Of a stretch of DNA of 31,275 nucleotides, positions 9,480-20,410 are shown in pieces. The stretch is from positions 1-31,275 of the forward strand of contig WKLE02002354.1 in the NCBI GenBank assembly GCA_014885115.2, written 5' to 3'. Position numbers and translations under genes: made by a program. The notes under the pieces are model-generated. The model did no database searches and was not told where the DNA came from. It worked only from the letters and a program-made list of their open reading frames with translations. The stretch's first letter is position 1. Each line of letters opens with the position of its first letter. This DNA is from Asterionellopsis glacialis (Eukaryota; Bacillariophyta; Plagiogrammaphyceae; Rhaphoneidales; Asterionellopsidaceae).

Positions 9480-11983
9480 ATGGCACCTCTGAGCGAAACA
9501 ACTTTCGCATCTGACAACTACAACGCGCCTTCATTCGAAAATACCGGCCTCATCACAACAATACATCTCAACATTCCAAGAGCAAGTTTTGATAACAACG
9601 TAACCAAAATCATTGGGGATGACATCACGAACCAAGAGGATTCTGCAGAATATGTCAAGGGTGTCCTGTTTGCGCCATTGACATTAGATTCAATTTTACT
9701 ACTGTGGGGGGGTCTCTTATTGCTTTTCAAATGTTTAGGCCGAGATCGTGTGGGATGTTTGTCTGGGTCTCCATTGGAAAGACCGAAACCATCATCTGGT
9801 TTATTAGATAAATGTGGAACAAAAGTGGAGGGAGATAGTTCTCATGCATTTGTTCAAGAAGAAAGCACCAAAATACCAAGTGATTCAAAAGGAGACGATG
9901 ATATCAAATTGCCTAACAATGATTTATTGGAGGAAAGTGGTACGGAAGAGAAAAGCACAGAAATGTCAAGTGACCCAAGAGATGATCCTGCATCGTTAGC
10001 TATGGGCGATATCAAATCCTTCAATAGTATTTGGTCGGGGGAGAGTATTTGTTTCGATCAGTTGCTTTTGGATATTGAAGGTAGGGTAAAATCTACCATT
10101 ATTGGGGTAGAGATTCCAGTTGAATCCACAAGCGATTTAGATAAGGATGCGAAGGAATGTGATAGCTCTGGGGTCAACCATTTGGTCACGACTCCGTTGG
10201 AAATCATGTCCAAAGCAGACGTTGAAAAGTGGAAGAGGGATACAAGTCGGGTGGATAGATTTCTCCTGCCATCAAGAATACTAGTCTTATTTTCGTGTTT
10301 TGCAATAATTGCTATTTCGATCGTATTTACGTTGAAGGGGTTTCAGGGTTTGTCGATGTCATTGGATAATGCCACTTATAGTCTCAATGATTTGGAAGAA
10401 ATTACGACTAGTGCAATTGCTTCCGTTGATGATTATCAGGTGCACAAATTCATAGCATTAGAAGATACACAGAAATTCTTGAGAGAGTCAGAGGAGTTTT
10501 GCTCCAAATCTGAAAATGATCTAATTAAGCAGTGTATGAATGCAATATCTAAACGTAATAATATTTTTGATGATGCCCTTCCCGAAGAGTGTTCTCTGTT
10601 GAGAGTGGTAAGAGGAATCGCTAGTTTGTCAGAATCTTTGCCAAAGCTGCGAGAACGCATGTTTCAAGAAGGTGAGCATCTTTTGGTTTATTTATTAAAT
10701 TTTCCGATGCAATAATAAATATCTAACATTTTTTTCTTTGATATTAAAACAACTAAAGCCACCATTCTGGATGACGATCTTCATGAAATTTTGGGAGTGA
10801 TCGCGGATGCTCAGCATCAAACAAAAAAATTCTATGGAACTTTTTATTCCTCTTTAGCTGCTATGGTACTCCTGGACTGCATGATCTTCTTCGTATCGCA
10901 CAGGATCTTCCTATTGTGGATGAATACTCCTCTGTCAGACAAATGCCGATGGGTCCAAAACTATTTCGTACCACTGTTATCCTTTAGTGTTGCCCTCGTG
11001 ATTATATTTGGCTCAATTTTCATATCTGGTACTACCGTCGCATCTGACTTTTGTTATGATTCTCCAGATAAAAACATAAAGTTATTAGTTGAGAAAGATC
11101 GCGACAGCTTTAGCAACTATATGACAGCTCTTATACAAAGCTGGACTTCGGTGAGATTCTACTTACTGCCATGCTTATACGATCATTGCATAAAGCCAAA
11201 GCTTCACCTCACCATACTATTCTTTGACTGTATAGGGATGTGCTGATATGACGGAGAATCCTTTGTCAAGTCAACTTGATGAAGCATTTGCTGGTACCAC
11301 AGCAAGTATATTTTCAATACATCAAACTCTATCAACGTTGGAGCATACAAATCAAACTAAATTGACTAGCTTGTGCGGAAAGGATGTTACTTCTTTAGCC
11401 GCTGGGATGAGCAATTTGGATTGGCAATATCACGCACTCTTGAAAGCTATAGAAGCTAGTAGAGAACATTTTTTCTGCTCAAATTGGCATTCCAAAATTG
11501 TCTCTATTGTCTATGATGGTAAGTTCGGAAAGTTTGGAAGATACGGATGGTATATGACCTTAAAAGCTATGTTTTTTTTAATGTTCTGTTACTTGGCTAC
11601 TTCATTTGTTTTCTCAAATAATTTTGTTTCGTTTTTTAAAAAAGATTTATGTTATAAAGGTATCCCAGGTTTTGCTTGGGCCTTTGTGACCATGTACACA
11701 ATCAGTTTTTGTGGTATGGTAAGTGTCGTATTGCTTTATTAGAGCTGCTGTTGTCGTCTAACGATAGAGTTATTGTTTCCAGTGGAAATTGACACTTTTG
11801 CCTCAATCTTACTGTATATACCTGAATATACACCCCCTCCAACAGGTCATTCTAAGTTTACGATTTACTATGCTAGAGGTTGAGGGAATAAAGCTACCAT
11901 CGGACGTTCGAACTATTGAGGGTTCGATACCAAGTAGTAGCAATGTAGAAGATGAGGAGCAAGAGTGCAGAGATTACCTGTGA
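9480..11983 (+). CDS. Multi-pass membrane protein of unknown function (4 exons)
   Basis: Start at ATG 9480; the frame opens earlier only with GTG. Exon 1 9480-10671, intron 87 bp, exon 2 10759-11150, intron 85 bp, exon 3 11236-11718, then exon 4 ending at 11983. Two in-frame acceptors exist for the last intron: 11783 (64-bp intron, 755 aa) or 11846 (127-bp intron, 734 aa). The latter reads continuously FCGM-VILSLRF and is preferred. Hydrophobic segments at about residues 61-86, 266-288, 428-450, 468-488, 637-655 and 675-695. A long acidic, Ser-rich stretch (about 90-260) follows the first; Cys-containing loops lie between segments 2-3 and 4-5. Paired large loops loosely recall tweety/prominin topology, but no shared motif is seen. 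Function unknown. Confidence 0.75.
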
Positions 11984-12540
11984 AAGCTGTCTTCTTCGAC
12001 CCCTTATCTCAAGAGCTGTGACGGTGAAAAGGACAAAATAACAATGAGAGCGCCGAAATCTAGTAATTGACTGGTGGTTTTCCTGCGCTTACTTGTGTTG
12101 AATTGGCAGTTCTGACTGAGTTGCAATAGTCATTGACTCTGGATGGTTCCCATCTCTTCGACACCTTTTCGGGGCATTGGTAAGCAGTGACCCGATTCTT
12201 CGTCGTTTCTCGTGAAAACACACGAAGAGGACACAACAAATCTAGAGTGCCACTTCCAAACAAAGATGATCGGTGGTTATAGTAACAACACACATTGGTG
12301 TATTTTCATAGTAGCATTTGCTGTTGTTGCTGTACCGTTGTCATTCTTCTTCTTCACTTTATAAAGATCGGCTACAGTACCATGAGTTTGACACTGTCGC
12401 GAGACAGAAGTCGTGAGTCCCATAATGCATATGACTCAGAACCGAAGAAAATGAATGTGCAATGCAATGTGCACGTCCGATCTAGGACTCGGATTATGGC
12501 AGTGACACTTCCGGATGGAACTGATCGTATTTAATAAGTG
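11984..12540. other. Intergenic sequence left of the CpG-poor block
   Basis: No supportable gene. Two frames that nearly abut head to head (12060-12293 minus and 12295-12534 plus, 77 and 79 codons) have no recognisable domain and no splice partner. CpG dinucleotides are still frequent here, for example around 12000-12060 and 12170-12215, and they stop abruptly at about 12530. Confidence 0.5.
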
Positions 12541-15479
12541 AATCTGTAGGATTTACAAATTTGTTAACCAATAATGAGAAAGGTCACAAGATGAGGTCAG
12601 AAGCACAAGAGTAGAAAAGACAGGATTTGGATAGCACAGGAATTTTATTTGGAAACACCAGTTAGCAATTTTCAGACTACTAGTCACTTTTGATATTAGC
12701 TTCTCCAATATACCTCAAAGAAATGGTGTGAGAGCCTTAGAACTGTTTGCAATTGGCAATGGATAACAATAGCAGTATGGCAAAGTCTGTGAAAATTCCA
12801 ACATGCAATAAAAGTCACAAAAACTTGCAAGTTTGTTGGCTACTGATCATGGGCAAGAAGAAGGTTCACCACTTTTGATTGTGGTGGCCTGCATGGATAT
12901 GCCAACAGTTTGAAGCAAACAGTGGATAACTCTCATCTCTCCCTCTTCAGATAGTCCTGATTTTTATACAAAGCATGAAGGAATGAAGCAACCCAAAGCA
13001 AAAGAAGGAATTTGGTAGCCTATTTTGCAGGTTTATTAATGGGATTTAAGAACATCATGATCTGCTAACAAGCAGCAGAACTACACCTGGCATGACATTC
13101 AAAGCAAAAACAAAGGTGTGGTCAAAGGGGAGTAGCATCATTGGTAGTCAATGAATTGTTCAAAAGATACAATCCGTTGGGACATAGCGTCAAATATTTA
13201 TTTTAGGTGGGACTTCAGTCACCAAATGCACCACCAAAGCTAGTACAAAAATTGTGCAGCATCTGTGCACCACCACCACTTGCCCCTATTGTTATTATTA
13301 TTTTTGTGTACAAGGTGTCTTGGTTACTACATCAGTACAATTTATAGTACCTGTTCACTCTTGTGTTATCTTTGACCATGCATATAAAAAAGCCACAAAA
13401 AATCACCTTTTTGTAATGTATAAACACAAAATTCCACAGCTGCATGAAAATGTTGTCCAACAGTACATAGAACCAGCAAGTAGCTGAGTAACCTTATCAT
13501 TTTAAGAAGCAAGAGATTGATTCTTATTTTATGAACAAGAATGATTTAAGCCATGAAAGCAGTGTCTTTTCCACAAAAAGCTGCTTACAAGATTCATAGT
13601 GGTATTGATTGATTATTTAAGTCTAATACACAAACAGCCTGATGTACAATACTTGTACCATACCAATAATAATAGTTGTTTTCATCTTTTGTTGCTTAGT
13701 GTTCATATCAGGAAAGCTGTTCGTCCCATTATTAATCCAACCAATTGATCCCATTATCTACTTCAGTGGTGACATGACCAGACCTGGATCACAGGAGACA
13801 CATTATACATTCATGCCTAGTACACACAATTTCAGTGTCTATGACGGTTTTAAGACACTCATGATGCACATAACCTTATTTAGTGATGCATGACATTTTT
13901 TATGCATTATCCATTGCATAAAGTAGAAATGTCTCTAGTGAACCAATTGCTGTCTGACAGCCACTCAAGGGATGCTGTCAGTCTGACTTAGAATACATGA
14001 CTCAGAACTGGTAGATCCATGCAACTCCTTAACTAATTTTAGCTTGTGATTTAATTGTTCAAAGTCAACAAATCTTTTTTTTCAGCGAATGCAAATTATT
14101 TACACAGCTTACATCAGTTTCTTACTAGTGTGTTATCACATCATCATGTCATCTTCATCCATCTCACAGTCCAGATCATGGGCATTTACTGAAGTTGAAT
14201 GCCCCTTATGCAACAGGCTGTTGTTCTGCTTTCAGCATGCTGGTGTGGATTTTGTATCCATTTGTCCTCCCCTGAAATGTATTGGTTGGTATTCTTACAG
14301 TTCCAGTATTTAGGTTACAGGACAAATGATATTGTGACGTAATTCTAGGTCATGATATGATATTAAAAACCAAATCCTCCTTAACAAATATTTGAGACAG
14401 TGTCACTTGTTTGGGGTTATGGCAACTATGACCTATGGCTTGTCACATAATAGTGCTAATATGACCATGCTATATGTGACAGTAACTTAGTTAAATTGTG
14501 AAACAAACAAAGTTATGTTACTGATCAATATTGTTACCTCTTTGAATGACAAACATCACTAACAGAGAAATGTCCCATGACATAAGAAGCTTCACTGATG
14601 GATCATAGAAATCTCTCCCAACCAATCACACTAGATGCTAACTACCTTACTTAGTAGTAACCTTGACAGTAGTTGTAGACGCACCTGTAAAATATATGAA
14701 TTTAGCTATATTTTGTTATTCCATGCCTTTTTTCTGGTAAAGGCTAATTGAAGACACTGAAAATTATCATGGTGAAGAACTTTATTATTCAAATTTTGAA
14801 GTAAGGTTGCTATGTTTCTTTTAAGCCAAGCAATAATAAAAATCAAATCATTCTTGAAATCATATTTTACACTCTTGTACTAGATTTGTTAACAATCTGA
14901 CCCATTACACACAATCAACACAAAAAATAAGAGGGTATCATAATCATGAAGTGTGAACCAAGAAATTTGAGCTGTAACTCTTTAATTGCTCTATTCATCA
15001 GAACAGCATATGCTAATGTTCCTCCTTCAACACATATTATAGATGTGCAGCTTGTTTATCATTATTTTAGTACTATTCTCCTTATAAATGGAATTTATAT
15101 TTTTTGTATTCTTTTGCATATTTCTGTGGTACAGTTTGTTCTAACACCAAAAACAATAATACAGCAGAATAGTTCATAGTATTGTAATCTTTTTTCCAAT
15201 TTTCATTTTTACAAGTTTGACAACATTTGTTGCATTTTTCTCAATACTACATCCATCATAGTTCTCTTATTTAATAGTGTAGTAAAGGAGAAGAGTTCTG
15301 AGGATCAATATAGAATCCCTTTGGTTTATCATTATTTATTATGATCTCTTGGGGGGTACTTTACTTGCCATATAGGTGAAGAAGGACAGGTATCAAAAGG
15401 TAGAATGATTGAGAGTTGGTGTCTTCTTTCATTTTGTTATGTTTTATTGTGCTTGTTAGTTTTACTTTTACCTTTAGTT

Positions 15480-16660
15480 TCTAAAGAGATAGATAGAGAA
15501 AGAAAAGAAAAGAACTTCTTGAGAGATTAGAAATCAGAAACTGAGCAATTAAAAAAGTACTAGAACTGCAAACCTGCAAACTCAAAGAAGTAGTACAAAG
15601 TAAAAGTAAACTTTCAAACCTTCAAACCCATAACTGAAAACTTGCAAACTCCAAAAAGTACAAAATAAAGTAAAACTAGAAAACTAGAAACTGTTTGTTT
15701 CCAAAATACAAGAAATAGCAAAAGAAAAAAAGAAAGAGGAATTTTTTTAGAGATTAGAAATCAGGAACTTGAGAAATATAAAGAGTATAGTACTAGAACA
15801 GCCATCCTGCAAACTCTGAATAGTAACAAAAAGTAAAAAGTAGAGTTGTAAAATTTGAAACACCTATACCTGTAAACTTCCAAACTCCAAAAAGTAAAAA
15901 ATAAAGTAAAAGTAGAAACTTTTATAGACTCCAAAACACAAGAAATAGCAAAACTAAAAATTAAAAGCATTTCTTCAGCAATTAGGAATTAGGAACTAGA
16001 GAAAATATAAAGAGTATGCTAGACCAGCCCTCCTATAAACTCCAAAAAGTACTAAAAGATAAAAAGCGGAATTGTAAAATTTCAAGCCTGCAAAGTACAC
16101 TTACAAACTCCAAAAGTAAAGGTAAGAGTAAAAGAAAAAAGTAGAAAAAGGGACAAGAACTTTTTTAGAGTTAAAAATCAGGAACTTGAGAAATCTAAAG
16201 AGTATACTAGAACAGCCAACCTGCAAACTCCAAAAAGTACTAAAAAATATTAATTAGAATTGTGAAATTACAAACATGCAAACCTATACTACCTGTAAAC
16301 TTGCAAACTCCAAAAAGGAAAAGAAAAATAGAGAGAAATATAAAATAAATACTTTTTGTTTCCAAAACAAAAAAATAGAAAGAAAGCTCTTTAGAGATTA
16401 AAAGCCAGGAACTTAAGAAATTATATAAGAGAGTACTATAGCCAACCTGCTAACTTCAGAAAGTACTAAAAAGTAAACAGCAGGATTGTAACTTGCAGCA
16501 AACTCCAAAAAATACAAAAAAGAAAAGGTGAAAGTACAACCTAGAAATCATTTGATCCCAAAGCACCAAAAAACACCAGAAGAAATAAATAAGACAAGAG
16601 GTTCTTCACTCTTTTAGAGATTAGAAATCAGGAAGTTGAGAAATAAAAAGTACTTGAGTT
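15480..16660. repeat. Degenerate ~227-bp tandem repeat array, six copies
   Basis: A purine-rich segment close to GAGATTAGAAATCAGGAACT recurs with its ATTAG core at about 15526, 15753, 15981, 16170, 16397 and 16620, giving spacings of 227, 228, 189, 227 and 223 bp. Each unit also carries AAAGAGTA...CTAGAACAGCC and one or two copies of a shorter word, TGCAAACTCCAAAAAGTA, so there is a nested sub-repeat. Copies have diverged by substitutions and small indels. The array is strongly A-rich on the plus strand (long G+A tracts) and lies in the middle of the CpG-poor block. It encodes nothing. Confidence 0.85.
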
Positions 16661-16882
16661 TATCAAGGATCTCTGATGGAAACAAGATCATGGCTAGTGA
16701 TGATAAAACAGACTAACATTTACTGCTTCCCAAAGGTCCATGTTTAAGAAGGCTTATTCTCAACAACAAGAAAGATGTTGTCTATAACCATAATATTCAT
16801 GACTGTCGATGGGAAAAAAGCTGCTGAATTTGAAATATGATGTAAGAAGATTTTGGCAGTAATCCAGTTAGCTACCATACAC

Positions 16883-16916
16883 AAGATCAAGATCAAGATC
16901 AAGAAGATCAAGATAA
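16883..16916. repeat. (GATCAA)n-type microsatellite
   Basis: Short run of AAGATC / GATCAA hexamers with one interruption, inside the CpG-poor block. Its translation gives the Leu/Asp-rich end of a small minus-strand frame (16868-17083) that is therefore not credible as a gene. Confidence 0.8.
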
Positions 16917-18336
16917 TAAGATGAAAAATCAAAATTTGTCTTAATTTTTCTTCTTAGAATAATGGAACTGATGGACAAGTCAAAAGGAGAAAAGGCAGTA
17001 AAATAACTTCTTCTAAGTAGGAGAGAGGAATTCAAATAAGAAGACATACTTTCTCCTACTATTTCCTTAAGCATCCAAACCACAGATTTGTTAGGAAAAT
17101 TTTAAGGGTAAATTGTAGAAAGAAGAACAAAAGGATGATGCAAAATAAAGAAAAATCCATGGATTTATTGGTAGCTTCTTGATTTTAACAAAGGGGCTTA
17201 TGACTGGATTGACCCTGCTATAAAAAGAAGAAGAAAAACATATTCCCCTTTATACTATCCTCCCTCTCCTTCCACTCTTAGATTCCTGTAGAATGTGACT
17301 TCTATTAAATTTTGAAGGTGCTATATTTTGGCACCACAAACAATTTTTTATTGGTGCTCTAGGAGAGCATTTGCTCCACCACCACTTTGTACCTAGCTGA
17401 AATGTAGAATTATCCACAACTGCTACTTCCTCTGTTTGCTGTTGAAGTTGTTGCTGCTATGTCCAACAACAACAGGTGTCTATTATTGTTGATGGATACT
17501 TATACTGTAATTAAACAAGCTATGTCTGAGGACAACTATTGAAAGAAGTTGTTGTTCTTGCAATTAATGTACTTTTGTTCATAGTTATTCTAGGGCTGGG
17601 GGTACTGTATTTTCATACTTCTTAGGACAAGAAAAATTAAATTTATCATTCTATCTTTTGTTTATTCATTTGTTGGGAGAAAGTTATACCTACCACCATC
17701 CTTACTACTTAAAGAAGGTTTTGTTAATAATATCCTCCTTGCTACCAGTTTTTTTAATGAGTAGCAGCTTAAAAAAAGTGCATAAGTTGGACACCTCCAT
17801 TGCCCCTCCTCCCTCCCTTAGAGGTTTACCACACTTTCTAAAATTGCTTGTGAACAGATACTACTATTACTGCTGACTGCTGGGCTACATAGTGTGTAAT
17901 CATATATTTTGAAATGAAGCAATGCTATTCTTTTCCTGCTGTGGTGGGATTCACAAAATAAAATAAAGAAAAAATAGAGTAGTGACCAGGTTTCAACAAG
18001 AAACTACAATGTCAAATATAAAAGCTAGCAGCAGTCCTAAATAAGGTCATCAAGATAAATATCCGTTGCTTAAACTTGAGATATTCTCCCCCCTTACTCA
18101 CATGTTAACAAAATAACAACCCAGCAATCACCACCAAAAGTGATATTGGTAGGTAGAACTTTATTGAGTAAGATGACTTATATTTGGAATTGGGGGGTCA
18201 TTTTAAAAAACTGAGCTATATGAATGATGATGCTGGTACCACCACTCTTGTACCATTATTCCACCATATGTAGCATACACAAATAATGTAGGAGTTATGA
18301 TGCTGTTCATCTGAAAAGCAAGGAGAAAAATACTGA

Positions 18337-18370
18337 CAAATTGAAAAGAAGAAGAAGAAGAAAAGAAACA
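18337..18370. repeat. (GAA)n-rich purine tract
   Basis: A run of GAA/AAGA triplets in the CpG-poor block, followed by two near-identical 21-bp words (starting GATGAAGAAC and ending TATCATC) at about 18399 and 18471, 72 bp apart. These look like products of slippage and local duplication; the Phe/Ser-rich minus-strand frames across here (18203-18533) are artefacts of the tract. Confidence 0.7.
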
Positions 18371-19045
18371 TGAAGAGAATGCAAGTGGCAAAATTTGTGA
18401 TGAAGAACCTGATATCATCCTTACAATTAACCAATTCTTGATATTTATTTGTGCATGAAAAAATACTTTTGATGAAGAACTTGTTATCATCAGAATTCAA
18501 CAACCTTTGATCTTTGTTATTGGTGGTGCACAATGATACTTCTAAGTCTCTGTGGAATTACAATATTTTGGTCATCACTATAAATCATAGAAGAGCAGGA
18601 AGAGAAAGCTTGTATACTAGAGAAAATAGAAAAATCCTCAAAATTAATGTGCTTAATTTTTAGTGGATGTGTTTTATTTTGTTATAGAAGCCAAGCTTGC
18701 ACGTTTGTTGACAAGTTTTTAAAACAACTCCTGTCTCTAAATAGGCTGGGCTGTTATATTTTTTTCCATATTTGTTGTTGACTAGAACATGCAGCACTAT
18801 GTTTGCAAAGACTAAGAACAATCTCAGATGATGCATGACTGACTTATTGGATTGGCAACAATGACAATAGTATCTATGTACTACATCTGAAATTGTTTGC
18901 ACAGCAGTAAATATTAAGCAGTGAACCGGGTGGTTCACTAGTTGCAGCGTGCATATGAGAAATCAAAAGTTCTTTGTAGCCCCCCCCAAAATTTGATGCC
19001 AAGCAATGAATTATATTTATCTTGTGGTGGTGGAAAAAGCAAGGA

Positions 19046-19099
19046 NNNNNNNNNNNNNNNNNNNNNNNNNNNNNNNNNNNNNNNNNNNNNNNNNNNNNN
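19046..19099. other. Assembly gap (54 N)
   Basis: A run of 54 N bases. Sequence on both sides is CpG-poor, so the gap is inside the block rather than at its boundary. The true gap size is unknown; repeated sequence is a likely cause. The minus-strand frame at 18874-19104 runs into the N run and is not called. Confidence 0.99.
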
Positions 19100-19285
19100 A
19101 GCACCTCTAGTGTTTCAGTGATTAGTACAACTGAGAATTATATTTAGGATTTCTAATGTGTGAAACTTATTTTTTTTTGGTAAGTATTGAGGACTTGTTG
19201 CAATGTAGTATTCCTGTAGTGGTTGTCTCCTTTTGTAAAAAAAAAAGCCTTTCTCTTAAAAAAAAGGGAAGAAAAGAAGAAAGAT

Positions 19286-20104
19286 CGTACTGGAGGTATA
19301 CTCGTTGAAACTTGCTGTTGAAACCAATTTAAAAAAAAACATATCGTTTTGAAAATGTCTCCCTGATGAACAGAAAAAAGTGCTGAAAGAGCAGGACAGC
19401 TTGCATGTTTTCCAATAAATGATATTGTACATTAGTAATAAATGGATAGATTACTTTTCATTCAAGAAGGTTTCTTATTCATTATTATCATAATATTATT
19501 CAAAGTTCAGAAAGAATACAGTATCTGCATTATTCTTATATTGATGTAAGTAATATCTTTTGTAAGACTAAGAAAATATTTCCAAAACACGAACAGGAAT
19601 GTACCGAAGGTATCATTAATTATCGCCAGACTTCAACGTCTTCGCAAGTTTTATAGATGCACGTACTGTATAATTTATTTCATTCATTTTTCAATAAAAT
19701 AATCCATTTCTGAATGTCTTGAATGCCGTAAAACAGTATATATACAATACAACTGTGCGTAAACAGATTTTTTTTGAATTTTTCAAATAATTTTCGTGCT
19801 AAGAGATTACATCGATTCGATTTTAATTACCATACAAGTAGTACACCAGGTATATTTGACACATGAAAACACGAATGTATATTGTAAAAATTACCTAATT
19901 ACATGAGGGGCTTCATTTTTTCAAGATAAATAATTCCGTATGGGGTCCTACTGGAATCCCGTATAGACTTTGGCGCGCCATAAGCATGCATGTCCTCATT
20001 TGAGTACAATATAGGTACTCTGAAATTTAGCACGTTTCCTTGGTACCATAAATGCATGTACGTAGCTTCTGTAATGACAGGTACATTCCGATGGATTCGG
20101 CTCC
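19286..20104. other. Intergenic sequence right of the CpG-poor block
   Basis: No gene is visible; the small minus-strand frame at 19899-20168 is driven by the GTACC palindromes. CpG returns at about 19286 and is ordinary afterwards. The stretch is AT-rich with A and T homopolymer runs. Confidence 0.5.
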
Positions 20105-20150
20105 GTACCTGGTACCAGGTACCTGGTACCAGGTACCTGGTACCAGGTAC
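20105..20150. repeat. Perfect palindromic array, 14-bp unit GTACCTGGTACCAG
   Basis: Three complete copies of the 14-bp unit GTACCTGGTACCAG plus a final GTAC, 46 bp with no mismatch. Because GTACCTGGTACCAGGTAC is its own reverse complement, the whole array is simultaneously a direct tandem repeat and a single perfect palindrome centred between 20127 and 20128, so it can pair in several registers (cruciform in DNA, long hairpin in RNA). It lies about 260 bp upstream of the polyamine-synthase start codon and could sit in that gene's promoter or 5' UTR. Related degenerate clusters are found at 8575-9305 and 25680-26005. Confidence 0.95.
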
Positions 20151-20410
20151 ACAGCATATCTGGTACAACAGTAGGTACCTTTATTTTCTTGATTTTTTAA
20201 CACAAACACACACGTTGTGGAGAAAGGAGGAAGATGTTTATTTTTTATTGATTACCTCGACGCCCATTGAAAACCTGCTTGATAAGTTTACGGTACTTCG
20301 AAATCTTTGTTGGTTTCAAAACTCAAGTAAGCAAGATTATAGACTTCATCTCCTCTCTCCCTTCTTCCTTATAAAATAATAGTCTAGAATTGAAACGTTT
20401 CGTCAACAAG

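Larger units (their letters stand above)
12541..19285. other. Gene-free AT-rich CpG desert
   Basis: About 6.7 kb with no open frame above ~105 codons and none with a recognisable domain. Reading through by eye I find only about 13 CpG dinucleotides (for example near 13173, 13188, 13722, 14085, 14338, 14679, 16067, 16807, 18063, 18702, 18926, 18948), whereas chance at this base composition would give on the order of 200. TpG and CpA are correspondingly common. Flanking genes and intergenic spacers have ordinary CpG density and the change is abrupt at both ends. Such depletion usually reflects long-term CpG methylation and deamination of a silenced region. It contains a degenerate tandem array (15480-16660), simple repeats and an assembly gap. 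No transposase, reverse transcriptase or terminal repeats could be recognised. Confidence 0.85.

Noticed and set aside
12060..12534. Head-to-head small frames of 77 and 79 codons left of the CpG desert
   Set aside because: No motif, no splice partners, low-complexity Cys/Thr-rich translation; expected by chance.
12900..14320. Possible decayed transposon or retroelement coding sequence in the CpG desert
   Set aside because: Translated several frames on both strands; a few protein-like stretches appear, but no catalytic motif, terminal repeat or target-site duplication could be recognised.
18203..18533. 95- and 105-codon minus-strand frames, Phe/Ser-rich
   Set aside because: Produced by a GAA-rich tract inside the gene-free block.
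19899..20379. Overlapping frames on both strands around the GTACC palindrome
   Set aside because: The palindrome reads open in several frames on both strands; no domain outside it.
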